From an uncultured Winogradskyella sp. (GTDB lineage: Bacteria; Bacteroidota; Bacteroidia; Flavobacteriales; Flavobacteriaceae), in the NCBI RefSeq assembly GCF_947496485.1, contig NZ_CANMCZ010000001.1:305596-369595 (forward strand): 64,000 nt of DNA, in the 5' to 3' direction. Positions 55,002-64,000 of this stretch are shown here, piece by piece. The notes under the pieces are model-generated. The model saw nothing but the letters and a program-made list of their open reading frames with translations. It ran no database searches and was not told the origin of the DNA. Made by a program: the position numbers and the translations under genes. The first letter of the stretch is position 1, and each line of letters opens with the position of its first letter.

Positions 55002-55128
55002 TTGATTGACCTTCACACGTCACTCAAACTTAATTTTAAAAATTATGAATATAATCCTGTAGTGTCATGCTCTGACTATGTTAATCTTAATGATAAAAAT
55101 GTGAATTAAATTAGGTTATAAATATGCA

Positions 55129-56574
55129 TCATCTTCTTGGCTGATCATTTTGCAAAAACGGTTGATTTCTAGGAAACTGTTCTTCTAATAGTTTTTTCAG
55201 TTTCTTTTCTATTTTTTGATGCTTTTTATTTCCTGATAAATTAACATAAGCTAACAAACTATTTTTATGCTCATATAGTTCTGCTTCTAATATTTCATTC
55301 GTTACAGAATCTCTCCATTCCGTATAGCGCCAATTGCCATCGGTAACTGTACAACCCATTATTTTTTTGCCTCTTGCATAAACACTAAATGCGGCTTCAT
55401 CCCATTTTTTATTGGGCTTGTCTACAACCGAAAGAAAACTTTTGCCGTCAGAATCTGGCCCTTCTAAACCGCAATACTCAACTAGCGTAGAAAAGATATC
55501 GACATTCTCTATTAAGGCATCAGAAGTTTTGCCAGTCACTCTATTTTTATAGCTCGTTTCTCTACTCACAATTAAAGGCACTCTAACATCTATTTCTAAA
55601 TTAGATTGCTTGCACCATAACGCGTATTCTCCAATTTTATAACCATGGTCACTCATGAAAATTACCATGGTATTTTTTCTTAAATCTAGCTTTTCTAAGG
55701 TTTCCATGACTTTACCGACTTGGGCATCTACATAACTAATTGAAGCATGATAACCATGTATTAACGCTCGTGTTAAATCATCATCTAAATCGCCTTCTGT
55801 AGGAATTCCGTGATAGCTTTTTAATTCTCCCCATTTGGGTAGTGCCAACCTATAAGCGCCTTCTGGTTTTTGCCTTGATGGAATTTTAAAATCATTTTTA
55901 TCATATAAATCCCAGTATTTCTTAGGTGCATTATAAGGTAAATGTGGCTTGCTTAAACCTACAAACATTATAAAATTATCGTCCTTAACCTTGTTCAAAG
56001 TTTCTATGACATAATTAGCTGCACGTCCGTCTTTATAGGCTTCGTCTGCGACATCTGCATCTTCAAAAGCTGGTCCTTTTAACGGTTTTACACCTTCAGA
56101 TTTTAGGCGTTCCATTAATGCTATATTTTCAGGTTTATGGTAACTGTTTGCTTCTTTTTCGAAATAGGTTGTCCATTGGTTTTTATCATCACTACCATGA
56201 TGATATACTTTACCAATACTTACCGTTTTGTATCCATTGTCATTGAATAATTGTGGCATAGAAACAACCTCTTTATGCACTTTACGCAGTGGTGTGAAAA
56301 TACTATAAATACCAAGTGTTTCTGGACGCAAACCTGTTAAAGTGCTCATTCTGGAAGGTGCACAAATGGCTTGTTGTACATAAGCTTTGTTAAACATAAC
56401 ACCTTCTGACGCTAGTTTGTCTATGTTTGGTGTAACTGCCGTTTCGCTTCCATAACAACCTAATTCTGCTCTTAAATCATCTACATAAAAAATTAATACA
56501 TTGGGTTTCTCTTTTTGAGCAGAAACTGATGTGCAAGCACATAGTATGAGAAGTAAACCTATAATTTTTTTCAT
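55129..56574 (-). CDS. S1_7-like sulfatase (C-A-P-S-R), secreted
   Basis: A 481-residue sulfatase from the ATG at 56574; a second ATG four codons upstream (56586) would also work. The signal ends in S-V-S-A-Q (about residue 20), with Cys12 and Cys14 as a weaker lipobox alternative. The activation site is I-C-A-P-S-R (Cys71). F-Y-V-D-D-L-R-A-E (first metal site), G-K-V-Y-H-H and [19 protein letters not shown] complete the S1_7 pattern. It is separated from the GH2 gene by a 127-base gap and from the preceding CBM/hydrolase gene by about 36 bases. Its sulfate position on the polysaccharide cannot be read from sequence. Confidence 0.9.
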   Translation of the reverse strand: MKKIIGLLLILCACTSVSAQKEKPNVLIFYVDDLRAELGCYGSETAVTPNIDKLASEGVMFNKAYVQQAICAPSRMSTLTGLRPETLGIYSIFTPLRKVHKEVVSMPQLFNDNGYKTVSIGKVYHHGSDDKNQWTTYFEKEANSYHKPENIALMERLKSEGVKPLKGPAFEDADVADEAYKDGRAANYVIETLNKVKDDNFIMFVGLSKPHLPYNAPKKYWDLYDKNDFKIPSRQKPEGAYRLALPKWGELKSYHGIPTEGDLDDDLTRALIHGYHASISYVDAQVGKVMETLEKLDLRKNTMVIFMSDHGYKIGEYALWCKQSNLEIDVRVPLIVSRETSYKNRVTGKTSDALIENVDIFSTLVEYCGLEGPDSDGKSFLSVVDKPNKKWDEAAFSVYARGKKIMGCTVTDGNWRYTEWRDSVTNEILEAELYEHKNSLLAYVNLSGNKKHQKIEKKLKKLLEEQFPRNQPFLQNDQPRR

Positions 56575-56610
56575 TTTTATAACCATTGTCTTATGCGATA
56601 TTGATTCGTA

Positions 56611-58611
56611 CTACTTTTCTATATAGTTTAATAAGATATTTTTGACATTGTCAACATTTCCTTGTTTTAATCCGCCATTTGTAGCTCCTGTAATCCAATA
56701 TAATACCATACCTGCATCTGAACAATCCCATTTTCCTTTTTGGAATTTTACGATATTATCTAGTTCTGCCAATTTTCCTTGAATCCATATGCCTTGAATT
56801 CTAGGGTCAGGATGATTTTTCGCCCAATCCCAATCTTCAAGTTTAACTTTTAGCTTAATATTCTGGTCTGGAATCCGAACTTCTTCTACTCCAAAATCTA
56901 ATATATCTTGCCATTCGTAGAAATCTCCTGCATCGTCGTTTGCTGAATGATGTGTCACCACTTTGACAAATTGGTGTTTCTCTTTTGGTGAAGCTTTTAG
57001 GGCAAATCCGATAATATCTGGTTCGCCTGCTTCGATAATCCAAAGTGGGTCATCTACAGTAGAAACACTTATGGCATGTGCTAAATCTTTAATCGTCTTT
57101 TCCATTTTCCACTTCGCATCTAGAAATGTGAGTGACTCAAAACCGCCCCATCGTCTTGCTGTAACATCACAACAACTTTGCATTAAAGCATGACGCTCTT
57201 TTTCAGCCGACTCAGAAATTCTTTGATTTCTTATCAAATCACAACTATGTGAGTAATGCACCAATCTGTTTTCGAGTCCAGCAGCTCTTAACAAGGCAAT
57301 AGAAACTGCAGTACCTCCAAGGTCATCTGGGTCTGGTGAGTTACCATCTGCTACAATGGCAATACGACCTGCAGGCGCTTTAATTACAGGTACAGAATTT
57401 CGCACCACATCTATGTTGCTTTTGAATGGTGTTTTTATAATCGCTTTACCTTTACCCACTGGCGCAAAAATGATTCCCGACCAACGTGCTCTCGCCCATT
57501 CTTTTCCATCAGCACTGGCTATTTTTGCTACGACTTTAATTTTATCACTTTTTTTAAGTTTTACATTTTCCCAAAGCGCATTATTATTTTCGCCTTCTTC
57601 AAAAACATCGTTTGATAATGGCGGTTTAAACATGCCTAATTTTTTATCATTAATTAGAATTCTGAACTCAGATTGTCCATCATTTTCTCCCACACTAACA
57701 AATATCAAATCGTAGTTTCCATTTTTAAATGTAAAAGGTGTTGATGTTTGTGCTTCTTTTTGCTTGTTTGGATTAATCCCTAGCCATTTGCCACCTGCAT
57801 GCTTGTAAAATCCTGTGCCATTTATAGGAAAATCATCAATAGGTAAGGTCTTATTTTCAATGTTGGATGCTGCAATTTGTTTGTAGTACGATTGCATAGG
57901 CCAAAGCGTAGTGACCTTTAACCCTTCATCTTTTGGAATGTATGTGCTGTCCTTTGTTAGGATAAATTTATCAAACTCAAAACCATCTTCGCGCATACTA
58001 AATTGGATATCGTGGATACCTGCTTTTTCAATATCTAAATAGATTTGTTTTGGCACACCACAATGTTCTTCTTTTGTACGTTGTTTGCTTTCCCAAGTCC
58101 ATTTATTTTTTCCTTCGCACCATTGCATACGTTGCCCATGTTCTGGCCACTCACCATTTAATCCAACGTGTATGCCGTTATCTTCACTTCCTGTGCTAAA
58201 AGCGCGCACCCAAACATAGTAGCGTCCTGGATTATTTATTCTGACTTTATAATGCAAAATGCCTAATTCACCTGCTTTATTAGAGAAATTTTCTCCTTGA
58301 ATGAGCTTATCAGAATGCGTGACTCTCGTATCTGGTAATATTTCAATATATGCGGCATTACTTGCACCTGAATGATGTTGCGTATCGTCATCTCGACCTA
58401 CATGAGATACAGCGTCTTTAGACGTGATATACCATTGTCTAATTTCTGATTTACTTTGTTTATTAAAGTATTCGGCTTCAACGGCTACCATGCCATTATT
58501 TTCCATAAAAATAACGTCGTCATCAACAATTGACATATTGAAATTTGTCGATTGGGCATTCAAAAATAAACTTGAGACTAGAAGTAAACAGATTACAAAT
58601 TTTAGGTTCAT
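56611..58611 (-). CDS. Carbohydrate-binding protein with nucleoside-hydrolase-like C-terminal domain
   Basis: A 666-residue secreted protein: signal peptide to about Ala19 and an N-terminal sandwich (about 40-225) with V-A-V-E-A-E-Y-F, Y-V-W-V-R-A-F-S-T-G and I-H-V-G-L-N-G-E-W. The sandwich resembles the GH115 C-terminal or CBM35-like domain. A middle sandwich follows (about 255-385), then a C-terminal alpha/beta domain (about 415-640). It opens R-I-A-I-V-A-D-G-N-S-P-D-P-D-D-L-G-G-T, an Asp cluster like that of inosine-uridine nucleoside hydrolases. W-I-I-E-A-G-E-P-D and H-H-S-A-N-D-D-A come later. A nucleoside substrate is improbable in this setting; it may be an N/O-glycosidase of the glycan or a lectin. 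It lies nine bases after the GH78 stop. Confidence 0.7.
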   Translation of the reverse strand: MNLKFVICLLLVSSLFLNAQSTNFNMSIVDDDVIFMENNGMVAVEAEYFNKQSKSEIRQWYITSKDAVSHVGRDDDTQHHSGASNAAYIEILPDTRVTHSDKLIQGENFSNKAGELGILHYKVRINNPGRYYVWVRAFSTGSEDNGIHVGLNGEWPEHGQRMQWCEGKNKWTWESKQRTKEEHCGVPKQIYLDIEKAGIHDIQFSMREDGFEFDKFILTKDSTYIPKDEGLKVTTLWPMQSYYKQIAASNIENKTLPIDDFPINGTGFYKHAGGKWLGINPNKQKEAQTSTPFTFKNGNYDLIFVSVGENDGQSEFRILINDKKLGMFKPPLSNDVFEEGENNNALWENVKLKKSDKIKVVAKIASADGKEWARARWSGIIFAPVGKGKAIIKTPFKSNIDVVRNSVPVIKAPAGRIAIVADGNSPDPDDLGGTAVSIALLRAAGLENRLVHYSHSCDLIRNQRISESAEKERHALMQSCCDVTARRWGGFESLTFLDAKWKMEKTIKDLAHAISVSTVDDPLWIIEAGEPDIIGFALKASPKEKHQFVKVVTHHSANDDAGDFYEWQDILDFGVEEVRIPDQNIKLKVKLEDWDWAKNHPDPRIQGIWIQGKLAELDNIVKFQKGKWDCSDAGMVLYWITGATNGGLKQGNVDNVKNILLNYIEK

Positions 58612-58620
58612 TTTTTCAAC

Positions 58621-61392
58621 TTATTTAAGTTTTGATTGAAATGTGTATGTCCCAGATTGCACTTCTAATTCAAAAGCATCTTTTCCTGTGTTATTCAACT
58701 TCATATTTGAATTATCTTCAAACGTTTTTCCATCAATTTCGAGTGCTTGGCTTGTGTCAGCAGGTATAATTACTTTGGCCGTTGTATTTGGCGGAATTAC
58801 CACTTCCAAATCGAACTTCCCATCCTTAATTTCCCATGAAGACGATACCTTTCCGAAAGGTGTGTTTAAACTTGCCGAAGCCGATGTTAATGGCTCTTTG
58901 GCTTGAGGCGCAATTTTAATGACTTTATATCCTGCTTCCAAAGGTGCAATACCTGCAATACGTTCATACATCCATTCACCTATGGCACCATAGGCATAAT
59001 GATTTAAACTATTCATGCTCATAGGATTGTAACCTTCGGTTTTACTGTAGCTATTCCAACGTTCCCAAATTGTTGTCGCACCTTGATTGATAGAATAAAA
59101 CCACGAAGGATAGGTTTCATTGAATAATAATTTATAGACCATATCTACTTCGCCCATATCGTCTAAAACTCTTGACAACAATGGTGTTCCTAAAAAGCCT
59201 GTTCTTAGATGATAGTCAGCGTCTTTAAGCTTACGCAATAAATTAGTCTGCGCGTTCTTAATTTTAGATTCAGGTAATAGATCGAATGCTAATGCCAACA
59301 AATAAGATGTTTGGGTTTCTGTGACGCCTTTTACTTTTCCAGTCTCATCAAAAAACTCATCATCAAAAGCTTTTGCTACGGTTTGATATAGTGCTTCATA
59401 CTTAGCTTGCTCTTCTGTTTTACCAAGAACTTCGGCAGTAAGAGCCGTTAATTTTGCAGAATGCGCAAAAAATGCCGTACCGATTAAATTCCTTGAGGTG
59501 TCTCCTCTATTATTACCACTTTCAGGAAAAGGTTGCAACCAATCTGAAAACGACATCATATTAGAAATATGGTTATTTGATTTTTTTTGATGATACCCAA
59601 CCCAATTTTTCATCATCTCAAAATTATCTTCTAAAAAACCTACATCGCCAGTTCGCATGTAAATTTTCCAAGGAATAATTGTGCCTACATCACCCCAACC
59701 TGAACTTGCGATTTTATTTCCTCTTGAATCTGGAACCGTCCACGGAATGGCACCATCCTCTAGTTGTGCTTCCCTTACACTTTGCAACCAACTTGCCCAG
59801 AATTTATATACATCGGCATTAAACATGGATGTTGGCCCGAATACTTGTGCATCTCCTGTCCAACCCAAACGTTCATTACGTTGCGGACAGTCGGTTGGGA
59901 TATCTAAAAAATTTCCTCGCAAACCCCAAACAATGTTGCTTTGTAGTTGATTTAGTTTTTCATGCGAAGAGGTAAACGTACCGTTATCTTCAAAATCAGA
60001 ATACTGCACAATACCTGTTACCCAATCCTTCGTTGGTGTTTCTGAGGTATCAAATCCACTTAATTCAACAAATCGAAAACCATGAAACGTAAATTTTGGT
60101 TGATATTCAATATCTCCATCTTTAGCGGCAATATAATAATCTGTAGAATGTGCGCTTCTATAATTTTCAGTATAAAACGTACCATCTGGTGATAGCATTT
60201 CGGCAAACCTTATTTTAAGGGTATCTCCTTTTTTCATTGGAACATTTACAACAGGCACACCTACCATATTTTGTTTTAAATCGAACACAACCGCTCCATC
60301 ATTATTTGTGATGTTTTGTGGCGCTAATTCAACTTTTTCTTTTACAGAAGTATGACGTTTTGGTTCTAACTTCACATTTGTATCAATAGCTGCAACTTCA
60401 ACTTTCGTCCAAGTTTTATCATCAAAATTATTAGTCGTCCAATTAGGCATTTCCATATTCGCGTTATAAATTTCGCCATCGTAGATTTCTGCAAACTGAA
60501 GTGGACCGTTGGTCATTCCTTTCCAACTATCATCAGAAACAATAATTTCTTTAGAACCGTCACTCATGGTCATTTCTAACTGTGCTAAAACTTTTGGTGA
60601 AATTGTATTATCCCATGGTGTGGTTCCCCAAAGTAAACGACCAGAATACCAACCCGAAGCCAGTTCAACACCAATGGTATTTTGCCCAGATGCTATTAAA
60701 TTCGTAACATCATAAGTCAAGGTCTCAATGCGCTTATCGTAAGTTGTAAAACCAGGCGACATCGCATCGTCTGAAACGTTTTCACCGTTTATAGACACAT
60801 CAAAAACGCCTTTCGAAGTAATGTATAAGCGTGCTGAAGTTACATCTCCGGATAATTCGAATCCTTTTCTTAAATATTGTGGTTTGTGTATCAGTACTTT
60901 TTCTCGTCCGCGAATACTGTCCTTAGCGGTATCTAAACCAACCCAATTGGCTTTCCAATCACTATTGTTTAATAAACCCAATTCAAAATGATTGGTTTCA
61001 CTCCACGTTGATGCTTCACCATCTTGATTCCAATATTTCACTTGCCAATATACTTTTTGGCGAGATTCGAGTGATTTCCCTCCATATGTAATCCAAGTTG
61101 ATTGCTCTGAATTCTGTTTTTGAGAATCCCATAAATCGGCATTATCTGGAAGTAAATCTGGGTTACTCGCTGCTACAATGTGATAAGCAGACTGACTTTT
61201 ATTGCTTTCTGACACAGGTAATTGCCATGAAAATGTTGGGTTAGCATCATAAAAGCCTAATGGATTTTCAAACCCTTCGGAAATAGTCAAATCTTTTGCG
61301 CTTTCTAATGAAACTTTAGAGTCACAAGACATTGTTATACTCAAAAAGACAAAAGCGTATGCGAAATATTTGAAATTTGATTTTTTAAACAT
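58621..61392 (-). CDS. GH78 alpha-L-rhamnosidase, copy 1
   Basis: A 923-residue lipoprotein-like or secreted enzyme (signal with M-S-C at Cys23). Its parts are an N-terminal sandwich (F-S-W, K-S-Q-S-A-Y-H-I-V-A-A-S, D-L-W-D-S), a second sandwich (L-R-K-G-F-E-L-S-G-D), an accessory domain and an (alpha/alpha)6 barrel. The barrel carries D-C-P-Q-R-N-E-R-L-G-W-T-G-D near residue 500 and T-T-I-W-E-R-W-N-S-Y near 770, the two acidic motifs of GH78. A C-terminal sandwich ends the chain. It releases alpha-L-rhamnose by inversion. The first motif has Asn where the copy upstream has Asp (R-D-E-R). The gene follows its paralogue by three bases, a tandem duplication. Confidence 0.93.
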   Translation of the reverse strand: MFKKSNFKYFAYAFVFLSITMSCDSKVSLESAKDLTISEGFENPLGFYDANPTFSWQLPVSESNKSQSAYHIVAASNPDLLPDNADLWDSQKQNSEQSTWITYGGKSLESRQKVYWQVKYWNQDGEASTWSETNHFELGLLNNSDWKANWVGLDTAKDSIRGREKVLIHKPQYLRKGFELSGDVTSARLYITSKGVFDVSINGENVSDDAMSPGFTTYDKRIETLTYDVTNLIASGQNTIGVELASGWYSGRLLWGTTPWDNTISPKVLAQLEMTMSDGSKEIIVSDDSWKGMTNGPLQFAEIYDGEIYNANMEMPNWTTNNFDDKTWTKVEVAAIDTNVKLEPKRHTSVKEKVELAPQNITNNDGAVVFDLKQNMVGVPVVNVPMKKGDTLKIRFAEMLSPDGTFYTENYRSAHSTDYYIAAKDGDIEYQPKFTFHGFRFVELSGFDTSETPTKDWVTGIVQYSDFEDNGTFTSSHEKLNQLQSNIVWGLRGNFLDIPTDCPQRNERLGWTGDAQVFGPTSMFNADVYKFWASWLQSVREAQLEDGAIPWTVPDSRGNKIASSGWGDVGTIIPWKIYMRTGDVGFLEDNFEMMKNWVGYHQKKSNNHISNMMSFSDWLQPFPESGNNRGDTSRNLIGTAFFAHSAKLTALTAEVLGKTEEQAKYEALYQTVAKAFDDEFFDETGKVKGVTETQTSYLLALAFDLLPESKIKNAQTNLLRKLKDADYHLRTGFLGTPLLSRVLDDMGEVDMVYKLLFNETYPSWFYSINQGATTIWERWNSYSKTEGYNPMSMNSLNHYAYGAIGEWMYERIAGIAPLEAGYKVIKIAPQAKEPLTSASASLNTPFGKVSSSWEIKDGKFDLEVVIPPNTTAKVIIPADTSQALEIDGKTFEDNSNMKLNNTGKDAFELEVQSGTYTFQSKLK

Positions 61393-61395
61393 GAT

Positions 61396-64000
61396 TTAAA
61401 TTTTAGTTTGAAAGTTATATGTTCCTGGTTCTGCTACAATCTTTATTGAATTACTATCAGAACTGATTAATTTTAAATTTGAAGTTTCTTTGAAAGCACT
61501 TCCATTTACGATTAAATTATCTTGTATTCCATAAGGAATTTGAATCTCAGCAGTTGTATTTGGTGGAATCACAACATCAAGGTTAAAAGTACTATTTTCT
61601 ATTTTCCATGATGATGATGCGTTTCCATAAGGGGTTTTTACACTTGCAGAAGCCGATGTTAAAAACTCGGCATTCGGTAAAGGTGCAATTCTAATTTTCT
61701 TGTATCCTGGTTCTAATGAAGCTAAACCAGCTATGCGCTCGTACATCCATTGGCCAATGGCTCCGTATGCATAATGGTTAAGGCTGTTCATACTTTGCGG
61801 ATTATAGCCGTCAGCTTTACTGTAGCTGTTCCAACGTTCCCACATAGTGGTTGCTCCTTGATTTATAGAATAAAACCAAGATGGATAGGTTTCCTTGAAA
61901 AGGATTTTATACATCAAATCTATCTCGCCCATATCATCCAAAACTTTTGGTAGAAGTGGTGTTCCTAAAAATCCTGTTCCTAAATGATAATCGGCATTCT
62001 TAATTTCTTCAAGCAAGTGGTTTTGTGCTTTTAGTTTGGTTTCTGGTTTAAATAAATCGAAATAAATGCCTAGCAAATAACTTGTTTGGGTTTGTCTGTC
62101 CTGTTTAAACTTTCCGTTTTCATCAAAAAATTCATTTTCAAATGCATTAGCAACAGTTTTATATAAGGCTGCATATTTTTTTTCATCATCTGTTTTGCCT
62201 AAAACACCAGCAATTTTAGATATTAAATGCGCAGAATGCGCAAAATAAGCCGTATTAATTAACTCTTTTGGTGTATCGCCTCTATTTGCTTTTTTAAGTG
62301 TTTCAGATGGATAAGGTTGTAACCAATCTCCAAACGAATGCATTATTGGTATATAAGGTTTCTTTTTAACTTTTGATTGATAGTACCCAACCCATTTTTT
62401 CGCCGATTCATAGCTTTCTTCAAGTACTGTAATATCTCCTGTGATATTGTAAATATCCCAAGGGACAATAACACAGGCATCTCCCCAACCAGAACCTCCG
62501 TTTTTGTTTTGCAATACATCTGGCACTATAAAAGGTACTAAACCGTTTTTGTGTTCAGACTGATTTTCTCTTAAACTTTGCAACCAAGCTGTCCAAAATG
62601 CATGTGTATCATAATTAAACAATGCTGTTGGCGCAATGACTTGAGCATCTCCTGTCCAACCCAAACGTTCATCGCGTTGCGGGCAATCTGTTGGAATATC
62701 GAAAAAATTACCTCGCAAACCCCAAGTAATATTCTCTTGAAGTTGATTCAGCTTATCATGTGATGATGTAAATGTACCTTTATCTTCAAAATCTGTATGC
62801 TGTACCAAACCTTGAACCCAATTTGATTCTGGTTTTACTTGTTCATCATAACCACTTAATTCCACATATTGAAAACCGTGAAAGGTGAATTTAGGTGTGT
62901 ATTCTATAACGCCGTCTTTAGATGCTATATAATAATCTGTGGAATGCGCCGAACGGTAATTTTTGGTGTAGAATGTTCTATCTGCTAATAACATTTCAGA
63001 AAAACGAATTTTTAAGGTATCCCCTTTTTTCATGGGTACTTTTAGCTTGGGCACGCCAACCATATTCTGTTTTAAATCAAAAATAGCTAAATTATCATGT
63101 GCTGAAATTAGTTCTACATCATCAATAATGGTTTTATTTTTTACAGTATGATGTCTTTTTGGTTCATGTTTTACGTCAAAAGACATTGATTCTGCTTCTA
63201 AAGTTTCCCAAGACACATCATCGAATTCCGCATTTCTCCAATTTGGAATTTCAAAATTTGAGTCGTAAACCTCACCATCATAAATACTTGCTAATCGTAT
63301 TGGTCCGTTAGTAGTACCTTTCCAAGATTCGTCTGATATAATCGTTTGTTTAGAACCGTCTTTCATCGTTATTTCTAACTGACAAAGAATTTTGGGTGAT
63401 GAAAAATTATCGTAAAGTGCAGTTCTTCTGCTAATTCTTCCTGAATGCCATCCAGAAGCTAATTCTACAGCGATTGCATTATTTCCTGTTTCTAAAAATC
63501 TTGTAACATCATAAGTCAATGTTTCTATGCGATGATTGTATGGCGTCCAACCTGGTGGCATGACATCATCACTTACATTTTTTCCATTTAAATGTACATC
63601 AAAAACCCCTTTTGCCGTAATGTACAATCTTGCAGAAGCAACATCCGAAGACAACTCAAATCCTTTTCTTAAATATTGTGGTCTGTGCATTAAAAATTTT
63701 CGAACGCCTTTAATGCTATCTTTTGCAGTATCTAATCCTGCCCATTTGGCTTTCCAATCGGCATTATGCAGCAAGCCTAATTCAAAAGTATTTATGTCGC
63801 TCCAATCTGAAGCCTTTTCATCTTGGTTCCAATAGCGTACTTGCCAAAACACCTTTTGTCGAGATTGTAATTCCGAACCTTGATACTTTACAAAAGTAGA
63901 TTGAGAACTCTTTTGTTTTTTAGAATCCCACAAATCTGGATTATTTGGTAATAAATTCGCTGAAGATGCCACAACGATTTGGTATGCCGATTGTGATTTA
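61396..64000 (-). CDS. GH78 alpha-L-rhamnosidase, copy 2, 5' end outside the window
   Basis: The frame is open to the right edge, so the N-terminus is cut off; an internal GTG at 63972 is not the start. The visible 867 residues begin K-S-Q-S-A-Y-Q-I-V-V-A-S, aligning with residues of the first sandwich of copy 1. They keep the whole GH78 layout, with D-C-P-Q-R-D-E-R-L-G-W-T-G-D and T-T-M-W-E-R-W-N-S-Y. The protein is clearly homologous to copy 1 along its full length, but diverged enough that different rhamnosyl linkages or sulfation contexts are plausible. Three bases separate the two genes. Confidence 0.92.
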   Translation of the reverse strand, partial: KSQSAYQIVVASSANLLPNNPDLWDSKKQKSSQSTFVKYQGSELQSRQKVFWQVRYWNQDEKASDWSDINTFELGLLHNADWKAKWAGLDTAKDSIKGVRKFLMHRPQYLRKGFELSSDVASARLYITAKGVFDVHLNGKNVSDDVMPPGWTPYNHRIETLTYDVTRFLETGNNAIAVELASGWHSGRISRRTALYDNFSSPKILCQLEITMKDGSKQTIISDESWKGTTNGPIRLASIYDGEVYDSNFEIPNWRNAEFDDVSWETLEAESMSFDVKHEPKRHHTVKNKTIIDDVELISAHDNLAIFDLKQNMVGVPKLKVPMKKGDTLKIRFSEMLLADRTFYTKNYRSAHSTDYYIASKDGVIEYTPKFTFHGFQYVELSGYDEQVKPESNWVQGLVQHTDFEDKGTFTSSHDKLNQLQENITWGLRGNFFDIPTDCPQRDERLGWTGDAQVIAPTALFNYDTHAFWTAWLQSLRENQSEHKNGLVPFIVPDVLQNKNGGSGWGDACVIVPWDIYNITGDITVLEESYESAKKWVGYYQSKVKKKPYIPIMHSFGDWLQPYPSETLKKANRGDTPKELINTAYFAHSAHLISKIAGVLGKTDDEKKYAALYKTVANAFENEFFDENGKFKQDRQTQTSYLLGIYFDLFKPETKLKAQNHLLEEIKNADYHLGTGFLGTPLLPKVLDDMGEIDLMYKILFKETYPSWFYSINQGATTMWERWNSYSKADGYNPQSMNSLNHYAYGAIGQWMYERIAGLASLEPGYKKIRIAPLPNAEFLTSASASVKTPYGNASSSWKIENSTFNLDVVIPPNTTAEIQIPYGIQDNLIVNGSAFKETSNLKLISSDSNSIKIVAEPGTYNFQTKI

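Noticed and set aside
55025..55032. TAAGTTTG -7-like element upstream of the GH2 gene
   Set aside because: It matches TAnnTTTG but has no -33 partner and lies inside a long co-oriented block, so a separate promoter cannot be supported from this alone.

Overview
The window is AT-rich DNA from a member of the Bacteroidota, most likely a marine Flavobacteriaceae. The evidence is the gene content and order (DUF4293 next to rho, a folP–lipoprotein–cdaA block, a BT_3928-type DoxX protein, DUF1599, DUF3667), the TAnnTTTG-like -7 promoter elements, the absence of Shine-Dalgarno sites, many lipoproteins with short lipoboxes, and a type IX secretion C-terminal domain on one glycanase.

Positions 1-19.4 kb are mostly conserved backbone. 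A sulfur-handling cluster (end of a YeeE/YedE transporter, a TauE/SafE permease, a CstB-like persulfide dioxygenase-rhodanese fusion, a YgaP-like membrane protein and an HMA protein) runs on the + strand. A - strand run follows: clpS, a HEIGH metalloprotease, prmA, tpiA, an ABC permease, a DoxX/thioredoxin-like protein and DUF1599. Next comes a + strand operon (folP, lipoprotein, cdaA, two tandem DUF3667 zinc-ribbon membrane proteins), then an ABC exporter with truA, a phosphodiesterase, DUF4293 and rho.

The junction at 18.87-19.45 kb looks like a scar. It holds a frameshifted TrmH/SpoU methyltransferase and a decayed 3' half of a tRNA-fMet that still has a terminator behind it. Everything to the right is accessory carbohydrate metabolism.

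From 19.5 to 32.2 kb there is a formylglycine-generating enzyme and an L-rhamnose catabolic operon on the - strand: bifunctional rhamnulose-1-P aldolase/lactaldehyde dehydrogenase, rhamnose isomerase, rhamnulokinase, a two-domain class II aldolase, L-lactate dehydrogenase and an NCS1-type permease. A divergent GntR/LacI-type regulator probably controls it. Together these genes can take L-rhamnose to DHAP and, through L-lactaldehyde and L-lactate, to pyruvate.

From 31 to 64 kb there is one long - strand polysaccharide-degradation block: six S1 sulfatases, two tandem GH78 and one GH106 alpha-L-rhamnosidases, a GH2, a GH59 galactocerebrosidase-like enzyme with a GH78-type N-terminal domain, a GH39-like type IX-secreted protein, a heparinase II/III-like lyase candidate, a BNR-4 propeller resembling ulvan lyases, a CBM/nucleoside-hydrolase-like protein and a lactonase-like propeller. 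The set points to a sulfated, rhamnose-rich polysaccharide such as ulvan. The formylglycine-generating enzyme would activate the sulfatases, and released rhamnose would feed the neighbouring operon. No SusC/SusD pair lies in the window; the locus runs off the right edge inside the second GH78 gene.
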